Assembly: GCA_003693705.1 (NCBI GenBank)
Contig: RBZT01000546.1
Location: 1-64,000, forward strand
Reading direction: 5' to 3'
DNA: 64,000 nt
From: Polymyxa betae
Taxonomy: Eukaryota > Endomyxa > Phytomyxea > Plasmodiophorida > Plasmodiophoridae
Translations under genes and position numbers: made by a program
Shown here: in pieces, positions 1 to 11,271 of the stretch
Numbering within the stretch: the stretch's first letter is position 1
How the letters are laid out: every line of letters starts with the position of its first letter
Notes under the pieces: model-generated
The model's input: only the letters and a program-made list of their open reading frames with translations
Told to the model about the DNA's origin: nothing
Database searches by the model: none

Positions 1-109
1 TCATTCTGAGCTATAGCTGACACTTCCATCCTTCAACCTTCCTTCTATGATGGCAGCAGGTTGCGCCCAATCTCACTGTTCTTTGATGACATTCACATTT
101 TCGATTCGT
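1..109. other. Left edge, no gene assigned
   Basis: This stretch lies downstream of the MscL stop codon. I see no open frame that I can tie to a gene, and a feature cut by the window edge cannot be excluded. Confidence 0.3.
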
Positions 110-696
110 TTATTTTGATTTTTTGAGCTCCGCTGTATAATCGCCGAGCTCGGACGTACAATGAGGACAGCGGATGGCGCGTTTCGAGATGACGCTGTCG
201 CAGAATTCGCAATGACGTGGAGCTTCTTGTAGCATGGTCTGGCGGCGCTTTTCCAGTTTCAACTTCAACGATGCCTTGGCGTAGATTTTCAACATAGTAA
301 AGATGCAAGTGGAGATGATTAGGAATGAGAGAACAGATTGAAGAAAAGCGCCCCAGTTCAATGTCACAGCGCCTGCATCGATGGCGCTTTTCAACGAATC
401 GAAATTGCATTCATGTTCTGCAGGACAACGCAACAGGTAATACGATTCCGTCAGTCCTTGGGAAGGCATCGCAAGACTGATTATCGGTGTGATGATATCG
501 CCAACCAGCGACGTTACAATAGCCCCGAATGCGCCTGAATTCTCTTTGAGTAACTGCGTTCGCTCACAGAAACCATCGACATACCCCCCATAATTGTACC
601 AACTGCAAGATCAACAACATTCCCACGGGTAATGAAATCTTTGAATTCCGACATATGTTCGGTGAGCTCATCTAAAGAAGTGTCAACGTCCACCAT
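110..696 (-). CDS. mscL: MscL-family large-conductance mechanosensitive channel with C-terminal zinc ribbon
   Basis: The gene encodes a membrane channel of the MscL family, which opens under membrane tension and releases solutes in hypo-osmotic shock. One 50-nt intron (535..584) splits the first transmembrane helix. Splicing joins the segment EFKDFITRGNVVDLAVGTIM to GAFGAIVTSLVGDIITP, a close match to the MscL TM1 core. The second helix follows around WGAFLQSVLSFLIISTCIFT. After a basic stretch the protein ends with CEFC-x10-CPHC, a four-cysteine ribbon like that in some bacterial MscL proteins. I chose the first in-frame ATG at 696 (about 178 aa); the frame stays open further upstream without an ATG. 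The intron shows that this is a resident eukaryotic gene. Descent from bacterial MscL is an inference. Confidence 0.88.
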
Positions 697-951
697 ATTG
701 TTCAGAGGTATGGAACTGGTTTCTAAGGAAAGTGTTGTCAAAATCAATTCGAAAGTAACAGTCTGGGGAACGCATTACATCATTACTTCTTGCTGATTAG
801 AGACAATTGAAAGCCGGAACATGATTCAGCTTCCGTGGTAACCTGTGTAAAAATTCGTCATCCTCCAGTGAGTGTTTCTAATGTTCGATGTCTTTGTTAT
901 TGATGCTGCCAGAATTGTGTCGAGACGAATAGTGTCCTTGTATATGTTAAA

Positions 952-1545
952 ATGGCATCCTACTGCAAAAATTGCAACCTCAAATGTGAACTCACTGAAA
1001 TCCATGCAAATGTGAAATGAGCTGTACCACTGATTGTGTCAAAATAAAGCATCAGGCAGATTGGATTCTTGGTCAGATTCGATAGTATTGACACTGGTCA
1101 TGCACCAGCTAACATCTTTTCAGAAAAGATATCTTTGTTCATGCCGTACTGTTCTGGTGCTGACAACACCGACAGATGTCATAGGATTTGTCGACATCTA
1201 TTCACGTTTCAACCATCGTATGACTAAACTTTTTCTAGCGAAGTCCAATTACGGCCATGTACTGAGTGCAGCAAAAATCGCGACGGTACTAAAGGTTCCT
1301 AAATCTATCTCAGACAACAAATGTCGTTCGTCAAAAGTCCATCACTTGCCTCTCCGATAACCGTTGCGAAAATGCAAAATCGACGAATTTTCGGGCGATC
1401 TTTTTTTGAATTCAGATATGAGGAGTTGGCGAATCCAGCGACTTCAGTGACACAAGCATCGGAGACGCCCAAAAATCTTCGAATTATAGCAATTGTTTTA
1501 CAGGATAGAAGTTGTCAAATTCAATGGCAAAGCAAACTGTGAGGA
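952..1545 (+). CDS. Possible spliced cysteine-rich gene (unresolved)
   Basis: A short ATG frame at 952 opens with MASYCKNCNLKCELTEIHAN. Further protein-like segments follow in other frames, including one with GADNTDRCHRICRHLF near 1160-1215 and one with CLSDNRCEN near 1345. Candidate GT/AG introns lie between them, one of them ending cttttcag just before 1120. I could not build a single consistent model and I recognise no family. If real, it is a small Cys-rich, perhaps zinc-binding protein transcribed away from MscL. The region could also be non-coding. Confidence 0.2.
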
Positions 1546-1657
1546 TTGACGATAAGACACTCATCCAACAATGATCGGATGCACGAACTTGGTTCAGTTT
1601 CTGGTCTCGGTATAATCAAAGTGCCTGATTGTGACTTTATTCGTTATATATGCAGAC

Positions 1658-2461
1658 TTAAATGGTGTTAAAACGGAAGCTGTCGTGACCAATAAGCTCT
1701 GACGACATTCTGCTGCGAAAGCGCGTACGTCGGTACTCTTCCAAATCGTCCTCCGTTTCCCCTTGCGCTAACACGTTCTCCATTAGTTCAGATATAAAAC
1801 TGGCTCCAGCAGAGCTATTTCGTGCGAGCTTTGTGCTTGGTTTAGGAAGTGGAACTGATCCTGGGGAAGAAACAAAGTCTGTCTTCGAGACCGTAGTAGC
1901 AGAATCCTTAACATCCAAAAGTGTTGATTGCAGTAAAGGATCAATACTTGCTATTGTACAAAAATCCGATTCGGCTATGGGCGAATTCGTGTTGGCATCA
2001 CGAGGCAGCAAATCCGGCCTGGTATGGAACAATGGGTTGCCTTGAATCTGTGTCGCTTTCACAGAGATAACGATTTCGCAGTTGGAGCCAGTTTTACGAA
2101 GAGCGAACTTTTCCGATTGCCAAGTTCGAGATGACAAAAACATAGTCAGGTCAAAAGCCAACTTGCCAACGGCGACCTTTCCACAATAGATGCCTATTCT
2201 TAACACCGCTTCCTTTGGCTGGCAGGTTCGCTTGTCGATAGCCACTTTGACACTCGACAGCGTGAAGTGCTCATTCCATGTAGCCTGCTGTTTGAAGTCT
2301 ACTTTGGCAGATCGTGTTCGGCCCTTGTACTTGCCGAAGCTCCAACAGGCGGCCAGGTCCAGGTCCTCAAAGGGATACTTTTCAATCCGATCGAGGCGTA
2401 TCTCGATCTGGAATTTAGGTCTTTGCTTCCGTCGTATCAGACGACCGAAGGCAGCGAACAT
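1658..2461 (-). CDS. NT-C2 domain protein, EEIG1/FAM102-like
   Basis: An uninterrupted 267-residue frame starts at an ATG. The first 140 or so residues match the N-terminal C2 (NT-C2) domain of the EEIG1/FAM102 and EHBP1 families. Visible marks are a basic start (LIRRKQRPKFQIEIRLDRIE), the segment WSFGKYKGRTRSAKVDFKQQ, the conserved WNEHFTL and a strand ending in IVISVKATQ. The remainder is Ser/Asp/Glu-rich and probably disordered. NT-C2 domains are thought to tether cytoskeletal or membrane-trafficking proteins to membranes. A precise role cannot be given from sequence. The domain is intron-free, which is unusual in this window. Confidence 0.75.
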   Translation of the reverse strand: MFAAFGRLIRRKQRPKFQIEIRLDRIEKYPFEDLDLAACWSFGKYKGRTRSAKVDFKQQATWNEHFTLSSVKVAIDKRTCQPKEAVLRIGIYCGKVAVGKLAFDLTMFLSSRTWQSEKFALRKTGSNCEIVISVKATQIQGNPLFHTRPDLLPRDANTNSPIAESDFCTIASIDPLLQSTLLDVKDSATTVSKTDFVSSPGSVPLPKPSTKLARNSSAGASFISELMENVLAQGETEDDLEEYRRTRFRSRMSSELIGHDSFRFNTI

Positions 2462-2812
2462 CCAGACCGGTTAGGCGTAGAAGGACGATCCCGATAGCTT
2501 CATGAAGGTGATTGGGTGGACCTATAGAAAGAATATCAGAACAGGATTTGACGCTACGTACGTTGAAGAGATTCTACAGGGCCTGACCTAGGCGCATACA
2601 GGCACAGCTGCGCGAAATGACAGACCCCCCTATTAACAAGGCCATGACACGACAGTTCTGCGGCGCGGCCACCTGTCCCAGATAGAGGAGGCCGAGGCGG
2701 TGGCCCTCTGGAGTCACGTTGCCACACCACAACTTGCAAATCCTAATTAGTTTATATTAAGATAGGTTGTTAGATTAATTGAACGGCAGGCTATCGAAGC
2801 GCCCAGCTTTAA
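2462..2812. other. Spacer without a supported gene
   Basis: This stretch separates the NT-C2 gene start from the stop codon of the dsRNA-binding protein. Short open frames exist on both strands, but none resembles a protein family or shows splice logic. It probably holds the NT-C2 promoter and the 3' flank of the neighbour. Confidence 0.4.
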
Positions 2813-4159
2813 TTATTGCTGGCTGACCCCAGCACGGGAGTGGGTGTGTTGGGTGCATTCGCGATCATTTTCCCAGAGATCAACAAAATCGCTGGGTGTT
2901 GATGAAAGCATCGCAGAAGTAAGTTCAGTGATAAATTCGGCTGGAATATTTGGCCGAGCATCGGAACAGACAAGATCAGGACAGGTTTGGCAGAGCGACA
3001 TCAGCGTTATGAGGTTCGGAAACACCGACGATACTGCCATCTCCATTGCTTTGTTCTTGGCTTCATTTTTGCTCTCAGAAGATGCCCCTCTGCCAATTAT
3101 GCTTTGATTTACTTTTATGACGGAAACGAATTCATTATTCGGTCCAAATTCCCAAGAATAAAGGGGACATTTGGTTCCTGCTTGAGTGCAGATTTCATGA
3201 AGCAGGGATCCGAGCGATCTGATTGCCCTGGACTTTACTAAAACGGAAGCCGGATCAGAAATGATTTGCTTTTAAAAACCCACTTACTTTTTCTCTCTAA
3301 TTTCTGGGACATTCTCTCCCAAGGGTCTTTTGGAAATTTGAAGACGGATTCAATAGCATTGGCTGAAACTAAATTTGATAATGAATTCAGATGACCTTCG
3401 AAAACGGTGAGTAGCTCAGGGAAACGAGCGCTTAACAAGGCTACTGCCGCCTTCTCTTTGGCCTTCTGTTTGTCAGTGTCTTCACCTGTCGCAACAATTT
3501 CGCTTTTCAGTGAGATTTCCACAATAACTCTTTTGCCGTCTAGCCGAGTGAAGAAGGCCGGCGATTGGCCTAGACTCTCTACGCATGCTTCGTGCAACAG
3601 CGCTTCGTGCGATTGCAAATGGCCGGATTTGACTGTACTGAGATGAGTACGGCAAAGGCCCATATTGCCAAGTTTCTACCTCGTTGTAGAATCAAATTTA
3701 GATCGTTTTTTGGGGTCGTTGATGAAATCGGATCTTTCTCTAATTGTTGAGAAGGAGTTTTTTCAAGAAGGGAAAGAGTTTCCTTGAATAAAGAGAGCAA
3801 ATTGGAGCAAAGTGAAAACAATGCATTCTCAGCAGCAATTCTCTTGGCTTCATTTTTCTTCGAAGGATGCTGTCCAGTTGCAAGGATTTTGCCCTTGGAT
3901 ATAATTTCGACAATGTACCCAGCGGATTGCCGGCAGGTATAAACCGGCGTCTCGCGGTGGACTTGCTGCAGGTAAGAATGCAATAGGCTGGCTGCTGATT
4001 TGAATTCCCCTGATTTTACTGCAGCGCCTCAGCGATGTATCTCAGAACAACGACCTGATACGTACTTTTCGATTGCAAACTAAACAACGAATCGGGGCTT
4101 GCAACATTGTTCGTTTTGAGACGCTTCGAAACCGGTTCTAACACCGGGGGACATGTCAT
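2813..4159 (-). CDS. Protein with three double-stranded-RNA-binding domains
   Basis: Four exons separated by introns 4028..4065 (38 nt), 3633..3679 (47 nt) and 3238..3287 (50 nt) give a 403-residue protein. The N-terminus carries a short basic patch, SKRLK. Three dsRBM-like units follow, each introduced by a similar linker: AVKSGEFKSAASLLHSYLQ, VKSGHLQSHEALLHEA and IKSRAIRSLGSLLHEICT. Each unit then has a beta-rich stretch (for example VIVEISLKSEIVATG) and ends in a Lys/Ala helix typical of dsRBMs (KKNEAKRIAAENALFSL; KQKAKEKAAVALLSA; SKNEAKNKAMEMAVSS). Removing the introns restores the linker at every junction, so the model is well supported. No catalytic domain is visible. A role in dsRNA processing or editing is inferred from the domains only. 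Confidence 0.8.
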
Positions 4160-4420
4160 CGAGATAGATAGCGTGGCGAAATCTCGCCTATCGATTCCTT
4201 CCGATGATTGCCGCTGCGGAGACCCGAAAATCAAAAAGAAAATACGATTGCGACCGTGGTTCTTTCTTGGAGTTTATTGCTATGCCTAGCGCTTATAGTA
4301 CGATACCGTCGTTTGGTAGATTGAATAGTCCAAGAATTCGGAGCAAATAATATCTCTGAGTGGCAATTGCGATCCTTGTTTTCGACAAAACTTTCCGGCT
4401 CAACGAAGACTTTCCTTCGG

Positions 4421-4468
4421 AGTTTTCAAATTTCATTTTCTGAAAGTTTTCAAATTTCATTTTCTGAA
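4421..4468. repeat. Tandem 24-bp duplication in the DPH7 leader
   Basis: Two perfect adjacent copies of a 24-bp unit beginning agttttcaaatttc lie just upstream of the DPH7 start codon. The period is a multiple of three and the frame is open through it, but no ATG precedes it in that frame, so it is taken as 5' leader. Confidence 0.85.
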
Positions 4469-4474
4469 AGCGTC

Positions 4475-5513
4475 ATGACCAGTGAGCCTACATTCAAAAA
4501 CCTGGACTTGAAATGGCATATGTTAGGCAATAAGCCTACTGACGTGATTCAGTTTCGTCCATGGCGAGGTAATGATTCCGGTTCGCTGTTTGCCTGTGGG
4601 ACTTACGAACTCCATCCCGAAAGCAACAGTCGCGATGGTGGTGTCCATTATGCAGAGTTTGCTACGCCGAACGAAGTGAATTGCTCTTGGAAGAAAGGAG
4701 ATGCTTGCTTCGACCTTTGCTGGTCAGCAGACGGAGAATATCTCTTCCAAGCTTCTGTTGATGGTCATGTTCGTATCTTGCATGGTCCGGCACAACAATG
4801 TCGTGTCTCTGCTAATTCAATGGCAACGTGCGTTGATCACCATCTCGATACGATCTCGTTTTCCACGAGTGATGGCAATATTGGTATTATTGATGCTCCA
4901 TCGTTTCAAGTAAAGATGTCATGGCAAGCGCATGACTCGTTCGAGGTCTGGGCTTGCTCTCTTGATGGTCATCATCCAACCATATATTCTGGTTCTGACG
5001 ATTGCATCTGGAAATGTTGGGACGTCAGGAATAGCACTCAGCCCGTGTTCGTCTGTAGCCAGCATGAGGCGGGTGTCACAAGTATTCAGTCACATCCATA
5101 TAAGCCTAATATCGTTGCTACAGGTTCAGCTTCAGTTATTCGTATTTGATTTCGCGCTTTAATGGACACATTTAGGATCCTATGATGAGAATATTCGAGT
5201 TTGGGATATTAGATCGCTACGAGCTCCTTTGCAAATGCATTCCACCGGTGGCGGTGTTTGGACATTGAAATGGCACCCTTGCAACGAATTCAGATATCAT
5301 GACATTATTCTATGTGCTAACATGTACAATGGATTTTCAGTGATCGATTTCCAGAAGGGCGCCGCCCGCGAGATTGCTGTCTTTAAGGAACCAGGAGAGA
5401 GCATCGCGTACGGAGCTGATTGGTGTCGCGACCCGAAGCTTCCAGATGTGATCGCGCTCTGCTCGTTCTACGATCGGTCTGTGAGGATATGTCAAATAAA
5501 CAGTTTCACATAG
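4475..5513 (+). CDS. DPH7: Diphthine methylesterase, WD40 protein DPH7
   Basis: Two exons joined across a 52-nt intron (5124..5175) encode 328 residues. DPH7 hydrolyses methylated diphthine on elongation factor 2, a late step of diphthamide synthesis in the cytosol. Family marks include an early FACGTYEL segment, WD-type repeats around DACFDLCWSADGEYLF and YSGSDDCIWKCWDVR, and the highly characteristic TGSYDENIRVWDIRS, which the splice creates. GGGVWTLKWHPC and YGADWCRDPKLPDVIALCSF follow. Length fits compact fungal DPH7 proteins. The start is the in-frame ATG at 4475; the frame is open further upstream but lacks another ATG. It is followed at a short distance by FANCD2 on the same strand. 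Confidence 0.93.
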
Positions 5514-5717
5514 ATAATGCTGCTATGATCACACTGCTATCCAATGCTGTCCCCTTGATGTAATGTTACACTGCCGATTAAGGAGCTCGCCCTCCTGTCT
5601 GGTTATGCTATGTTACATGAAGTCATTGAGTGACGTTCGCTTTCACAGTAATGTTACAGTGATTGTGGAAATGGGCGCGTGTTTCATCATGCTGCGCATT
5701 TACATTGGCGTTTGGGG

Positions 5718-8700
5718 ATGCTGCGACGACCTCTAAAATCACCAGCTGCTATTCAGACATCTCCTGTCTCTTGTAGAAATTCCCCAGAACCAAGATACAT
5801 AAGGCTAACCAAATGCATAGATAAGCGGCCGCGTGTGCATGACGCCCCGATATCATCGCCCGCCCAAAGCACATTAGAACGGTTGCTAACAGAGCATAAG
5901 CATTGTCGCTTAAGCCACGACCATGGTCCCCATATAATGAGTACATGCCAACTATCCAGTAATCCATGATGTATTGATCCGAGTTTTCAGCGAATCCCCA
6001 CCAAGTTCAATGGCACCTTGATCGTCGGTTGAAGGCGGACCCAGAGCTACTCAAGCAGTATCTATCCGAAGCAGTTTGTATTTTCGATCCATTAAACTTT
6101 AGTCAGATTTTTACATGATTTGTCTACATTGTTCGAGGACGACAGCGCTTTCCGGAAAGCTTTACAACCTTATGCTATATCTGAAGATGAAGAATCTTCA
6201 TTGGCCGCAAGTCATACAACTGACAGTTTAGTTAAAGTGTTTCTAAGTATCAATGATTGCTTCGCCTTTCATGAATCTGAACTTTATTAGGAGTTCCTTG
6301 CTTACAAGAACACGTATCTGATGCGATTCTGCAGAAACTCGTCGAATTCTCTGCAGAGCAGGAGTATTTACTGACAATGGATCGTTTCTACTTGATCTTA
6401 TTTCAAATTTTAGTTCTTCGTCATTATACACTGACGTTCCCAGATTGATACTCTATCAATTGCGATTTCTCGACAGTTTATACAACGAGTCGCGCCTTTG
6501 CGAGAAAATCCTGGAACTATTCAATGCATGCAATTTGCAGTTACAGAAAGAAATTGTATCTGCTCTTCCTGACATTCTATCCGATGCAAGCCATTCTGTA
6601 AGGAATAATTGTCGTGCGGCCTTCGTCAAGATTTAATATCAATTAGCGGATTGTAGAAGCGCTCCAATCCAAACTTCAAGAGGATTCGGATCTCACAGTT
6701 AATGTTCTTGACACATTATCGAATTTGGATCTTCAAGGAGAGATGATGGTTTGGCATCGCAGTCTGGCGCTTATCATTGTATTTCAACGTCTTTAGGAAT
6801 CTGTACGGAAAATAGCCTCAGTAGCTTTGGATACTGCATCTATATCCGATCTGCCTGTCGTCATTCGCTTCATAATGCAATCTTCAACGAAAACAGACGC
6901 TGATAAAGTTGTGATTATTGCATTTTGTTTCCGGTGTTTACTTGAATTCAGACTGTGGAAGACACTCTAAGAAAGCTTCAAAATGTGGGGAAACCTGACA
7001 ATATTTCCAGTAAGGCAAGCGCCGATGATTTCCTGCTTGTTTTAGGTATAATCTGATTACCCTGCAAGTGCATGTACTAAGCTGCTGTGCAGAGCAATTT
7101 CGGATCGGAATATCCTATCATAAGCACATCGCATCGGCTATGGCCAAATGCTTACAAAGGACGCAAATCAGCGACCTCAGCTGTGTCGTTTTCTGGACGA
7201 CCCTCATGTTGAATGATCAATCTGCATATTCGAACCGGGTCGTCAAGATCGTTCGTAAATGGGCATCGGCTGATGAACAAGGTTTGCGACACCAACACTC
7301 GAGTAGAATTGGTTTAACTTGGTTATTACAGGAGCTCTACCTCTGCTTTTCGAAAAATTCATCACGAATCACTCCCAGGCACTCAATCTCGTGGCGAAAT
7401 CTATTCTTTCTTTGGCCGAGGTTCTCCATCATTGATGTTTTTGATCTCGGATTGATTTTTTCTAGGAGACGACGCGTAGCAGTGACGCTCGAGAGCAGAA
7501 TATTGGAGCGAGCCTTTATAGAAGCGCATTCCTTCGCTTTGCTAGCCGAATCGATGTTCTATCTTGCTTAGCAACGCATATTGGCAGTGGACGGAACCAT
7601 GAGATTGACAGAGCTCTGCAAATTCTGCTTCAGCTTTGCACTCAGTGTTCTAAGGAGACTTCACCCTACTTCGCATACTTACTGGGGCTGCTTGATTACT
7701 GTTAGGCTCATTCGCTGTATCAATCATTTTTTTTCTGAAAGCCATTAGGTCACAATTTAAACAACTTCCAACTGAGGACGCTGTTTGAAGCGCTAGCAAA
7801 TGTAAACTCATAGCCGCGTCTATCAATATAGAACTGATGTTCTTTGAACCAGTGTCACAGCTGTACTGAAGGGAATGTTCTGAAATCGGATGTCATTAAT
7901 TACATCACGAAGAACTTGCAGCATTCGTCACTTTCGTTCCAAAGACCCGCCATCATAGGAGCCCTGTGTTTAATCAATGCCAATGGTGAGATCATACACT
8001 TATTCGTCGACCATCCATTGAGGGAATGTCAGTTTGTTTAGAGCAAGAATTTTGTGATGATCATCCTGTGTATCCTCTATTTGCTGACCTCGATAGGTAT
8101 ACTAGCAAATCTCATGTAAGAATCTCGATAGCAAGCTTCCGAAATTTTCTCTGAAAATGCATGCCAGGCAGCCACAGCGTTTCTTTGTGAAGAAATTCTC
8201 TATTATCTGAATCGCGGCGGCATCAACCAAGAAATTGCTGGTGGGCTTATCAAGTATCCCTGTTGGCATTTCTTTGGCATATATCTAACTGTTTTTCCAG
8301 GCGTATTATAGAGTTGTTTCAAAGTACGTTTTTGACTTTACCTGAAAATCAGCCTGCGGAAGCCAATACCGAGCTCATTGAGGTATGACGCAAACTTCCA
8401 ACTCTTCCATGATTGTTTCCAATTTGCTGTAGGTCGCCACGTTGTTTAATCTGAATCCAAAGGAGAATCCGTCCATTCTTGCCATTTATCCTGGTTTAGC
8501 TGATCCCGCCAGACGTCCTGCATTTGTTATGCTCCCGACACTGCTTGAATTACTGAATCGTTGGAGTCTATGCGATCCCGAAACTGTTCCAGATGAGGAC
8601 GAACTTTCCAGTATTCCGTTGACGTTGTTCAAGTTCGATTGCCTTCAAGTCAAATTGAGCGGTATTCAGCTTCCCTTTTCTGATATTTTCTGCAGATCGT

Positions 8701-11191
8701 CCAGGATTTTGACACAAGTTTATTGACTTTGACGTTCTCAGCCCTGCTGCATGCGATCAATTGGTAACCTAGCAGGCTGTCTTTGCTTTATGCTGAACAT
8801 TTGAAGGTTCCGAGCGCTTTTGAACGCCTTCGCGTTTAGTTCCGACGATGTTTTGAGATGTATGCCATATTGATGGATGTCTGCTTTTTAACATTCTTTC
8901 AGGGAAATGCTCCAAACGTTTGTCACAGTTATTAGAGCTTCAGAATGAACTTTGCCTGTTTCCAGCGGATTTTGTTTCGAAAGTTGTCCCATATGCAATC
9001 ACTCAGTCTCAACGTTGTGCACTATCTTCTCAAAAAGTATTTTGGAATTCACTGTTTGAGCTTTCGCCATTCATCTCTGACAGGACATCAAAGGCAAAAA
9101 GCTCTCAGAAGAGGTAGTCCTGTACCGAATCGAGCCTTTACTTCGTCCATTGGCTGTACGTTTTGCTGATCTGCTGATTATCTGATCAATATGAATCGTG
9201 ACTTTCACTTTACAGCCAATTGTGTTTACCTTATTAACGATGGAATTAAAGTTGGAACTCTCTTCCAACGAATCCAACGAGGGCGATGCCGTCATCTATG
9301 TAAGCTATTCCTGTGCGTTGCTAAAGATGCTTTCATATCACAATGCAGCTGGACACATTCCAGTATCTGTTGACAGAACTTCACGACACTCTGAAAAGAA
9401 ACTTTCCTAAATCATCCCCTTTCAAATCCCCTAACGGTATGTTTTTCTCTAACCATCTGACATCCTTTTTAATCTCCATTCATGTAGAGGCCCCGAGTCG
9501 AGCTGTCATGGTTGAGCATTTTGATATTTTCGAGTTTCTCGCTGCATTGAACTATGACAGCAACTCCAGAAATTGCCAACTCAGAGTGCGCCGGTTTCCT
9601 GAAGAAATACATCTCTTAATCCATTAATAGGTCTTTCGAGCCCTTGGCAAATCGCTTCTGTTGTTGACATCTCATGAATCTGCTGAATGTGAGCACGGTG
9701 TATGGTATTGTCTTAGAATCACAATATTTAATTAAATGGCATGTATCTGCAGCGTGCAATATCTCGGAACGTGGATCTGATCTTGCAATTAATGGAGTTT
9801 ATCTTCAATTGTTCTGCTCTGCAAACCGCTCAAGGACATTCCGTTTTATCGGTGAATTGTTTTCATGGTCTCTGGAGCAGGGTTAAATTGGTTCATAGAT
9901 GATTATCGTGGACTTCGTTCAAAGCGACTCTGTTGATATGAAGCGAATAGGATTTCCAACATGTCTCAGTGTCCTTGGACATTTCCTATTAGACCTATTG
10001 CCTTTGCCAAGATCATCAATTCATACTCAAACCAAGATCTGCTCTATCGTCAATGATCTACGAAAGCGTGGTCCAATTCAGAATTCTGGTGCTTTGACGA
10101 GCAAGTTATCTGATTGCGCCTTAAAGTTACTGTCAGAATTCTGGCAGGATGATTATCCCCTTGTACGGTCAAGTTTTCGGCAAATCTGGAATCTGATTCT
10201 TAATAATTCTGCTCAGGATAGCTCAGTTGGCGCTCTTATATCGTATCATATCAGAAATTCGCCAAAACCACTTGAAATCGTGAAGCAGCTGATCTCGAGC
10301 GATTTTCCAGAGTTCCTCGAACGTAGTCGCGGATCCGAAGATACCGAAGATGATGTTGCGCCGACCTTCGCCAAGACGTTGGCTTCAAAGACCTGGCCCT
10401 TTTTCTTTAAAGCTGTATAGGGCGTGTTTTCCTTTAGTTGCGTTACGTTTATTGATGTGTTAATTTGCCACAGTGCGCTGAACAGATCTCGTCTTCGATG
10501 AATGATGTGGAGAGAGATATTTCGTCATTGTTTAAGAAGTTGGAGGACTGCGCAAAGCTGTTCTTCAGTTTAATGGAGTTCTTAAAGCGATCTCAAAAGG
10601 CAGCGTATGAATCATGGTTATTTCGCGCTCTTATGCTCACAACTCACTGTTGTATTAGAATACTGGGCAGCGCTTTACGAATTGGTCACATTTTTATTGA
10701 TCGCATTCTAACCCATATTCCTTTGATGAGAAGCTCATTTAATGAAAATAAGCAAGAAATAGTCCCACTTCTACAAACTGTGTCAAAGACAACACGAATT
10801 CTGCAGGTATCTCATTCCTACACGATTCTTTGTTTTTTGACAATCATACTAGAGAATATGCAGTCATGTTAAAAGGGAAAAAATCTCTAACCTGACGGGC
10901 TTAGTTCCTGCCCTGAAAAAGGCGATGGACAAGTTCATGTATCTCGTTAAAGATATGTTCCATCATCACGACATCCTATACAGTGCTGATTTCAAGTGCG
11001 GAGCTCTCAAGAATAGAACAATCGAGGGCCGCGAAATTGAGCAGGACGAAGAAGAGGAAGAAGATCAGGACGAGCGTGGCGAGCCGGAGCCGGAAGATGA
11101 AGACGCTGTTGAGGAGACCCAAGAGGAACCCAACTCAACTGAACAGGAGGACTGCGATCCCTCAGACAGCCCCTCCGAATTTCATTGCTAA
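5718..11191 (+). CDS. FANCD2: Fanconi anaemia protein FANCD2
   Basis: A long gene broken by many introns of about 30-60 nt. FANCD2 forms a clamp with FANCI on DNA and directs interstrand-crosslink repair in the nucleus. Homology is visible along the whole length. Near 6125-6240 is LSTLFEDDSAFRKAL followed by EDEESSLAASHTTDSLVK. PRLILYQLRFLD and EIVSALPDILSDA lie near 6440-6590. The C-terminus has LVPALKKAMDKF, GALKNRTIEG and then a long acidic tail, as in animal FANCD2. Solved junctions include introns after DPELLKQ near 6046, after SLVKVFL near 6247, and 49-50 nt introns either side of SSSLYTDVPRLILY. The start is taken at ATG 5718, with a likely 32-nt intron near 5956; the first exon is tentative. 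The residue aligned with the monoubiquitinated lysine is glutamine (see findings). Confidence 0.9.
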
Positions 11192-11271
11192 TATTTTGTT
11201 GACGTTAATCACAGATATAGTTTAACTATTACAATGTTCCATGCGATAATTGTTTACAGTATTGGTACAAT

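Noticed and set aside
2554-2739. Minus-strand frame with Pro/Arg-rich content downstream of the NT-C2 gene
   Set aside because: No ATG context, family or splice support; composition looks like chance GC-rich reading.
5679-5717. Upstream extension of FANCD2 beginning at a GTG codon
   Set aside because: A nuclear gene should start at ATG; the first in-frame ATG is at 5718.
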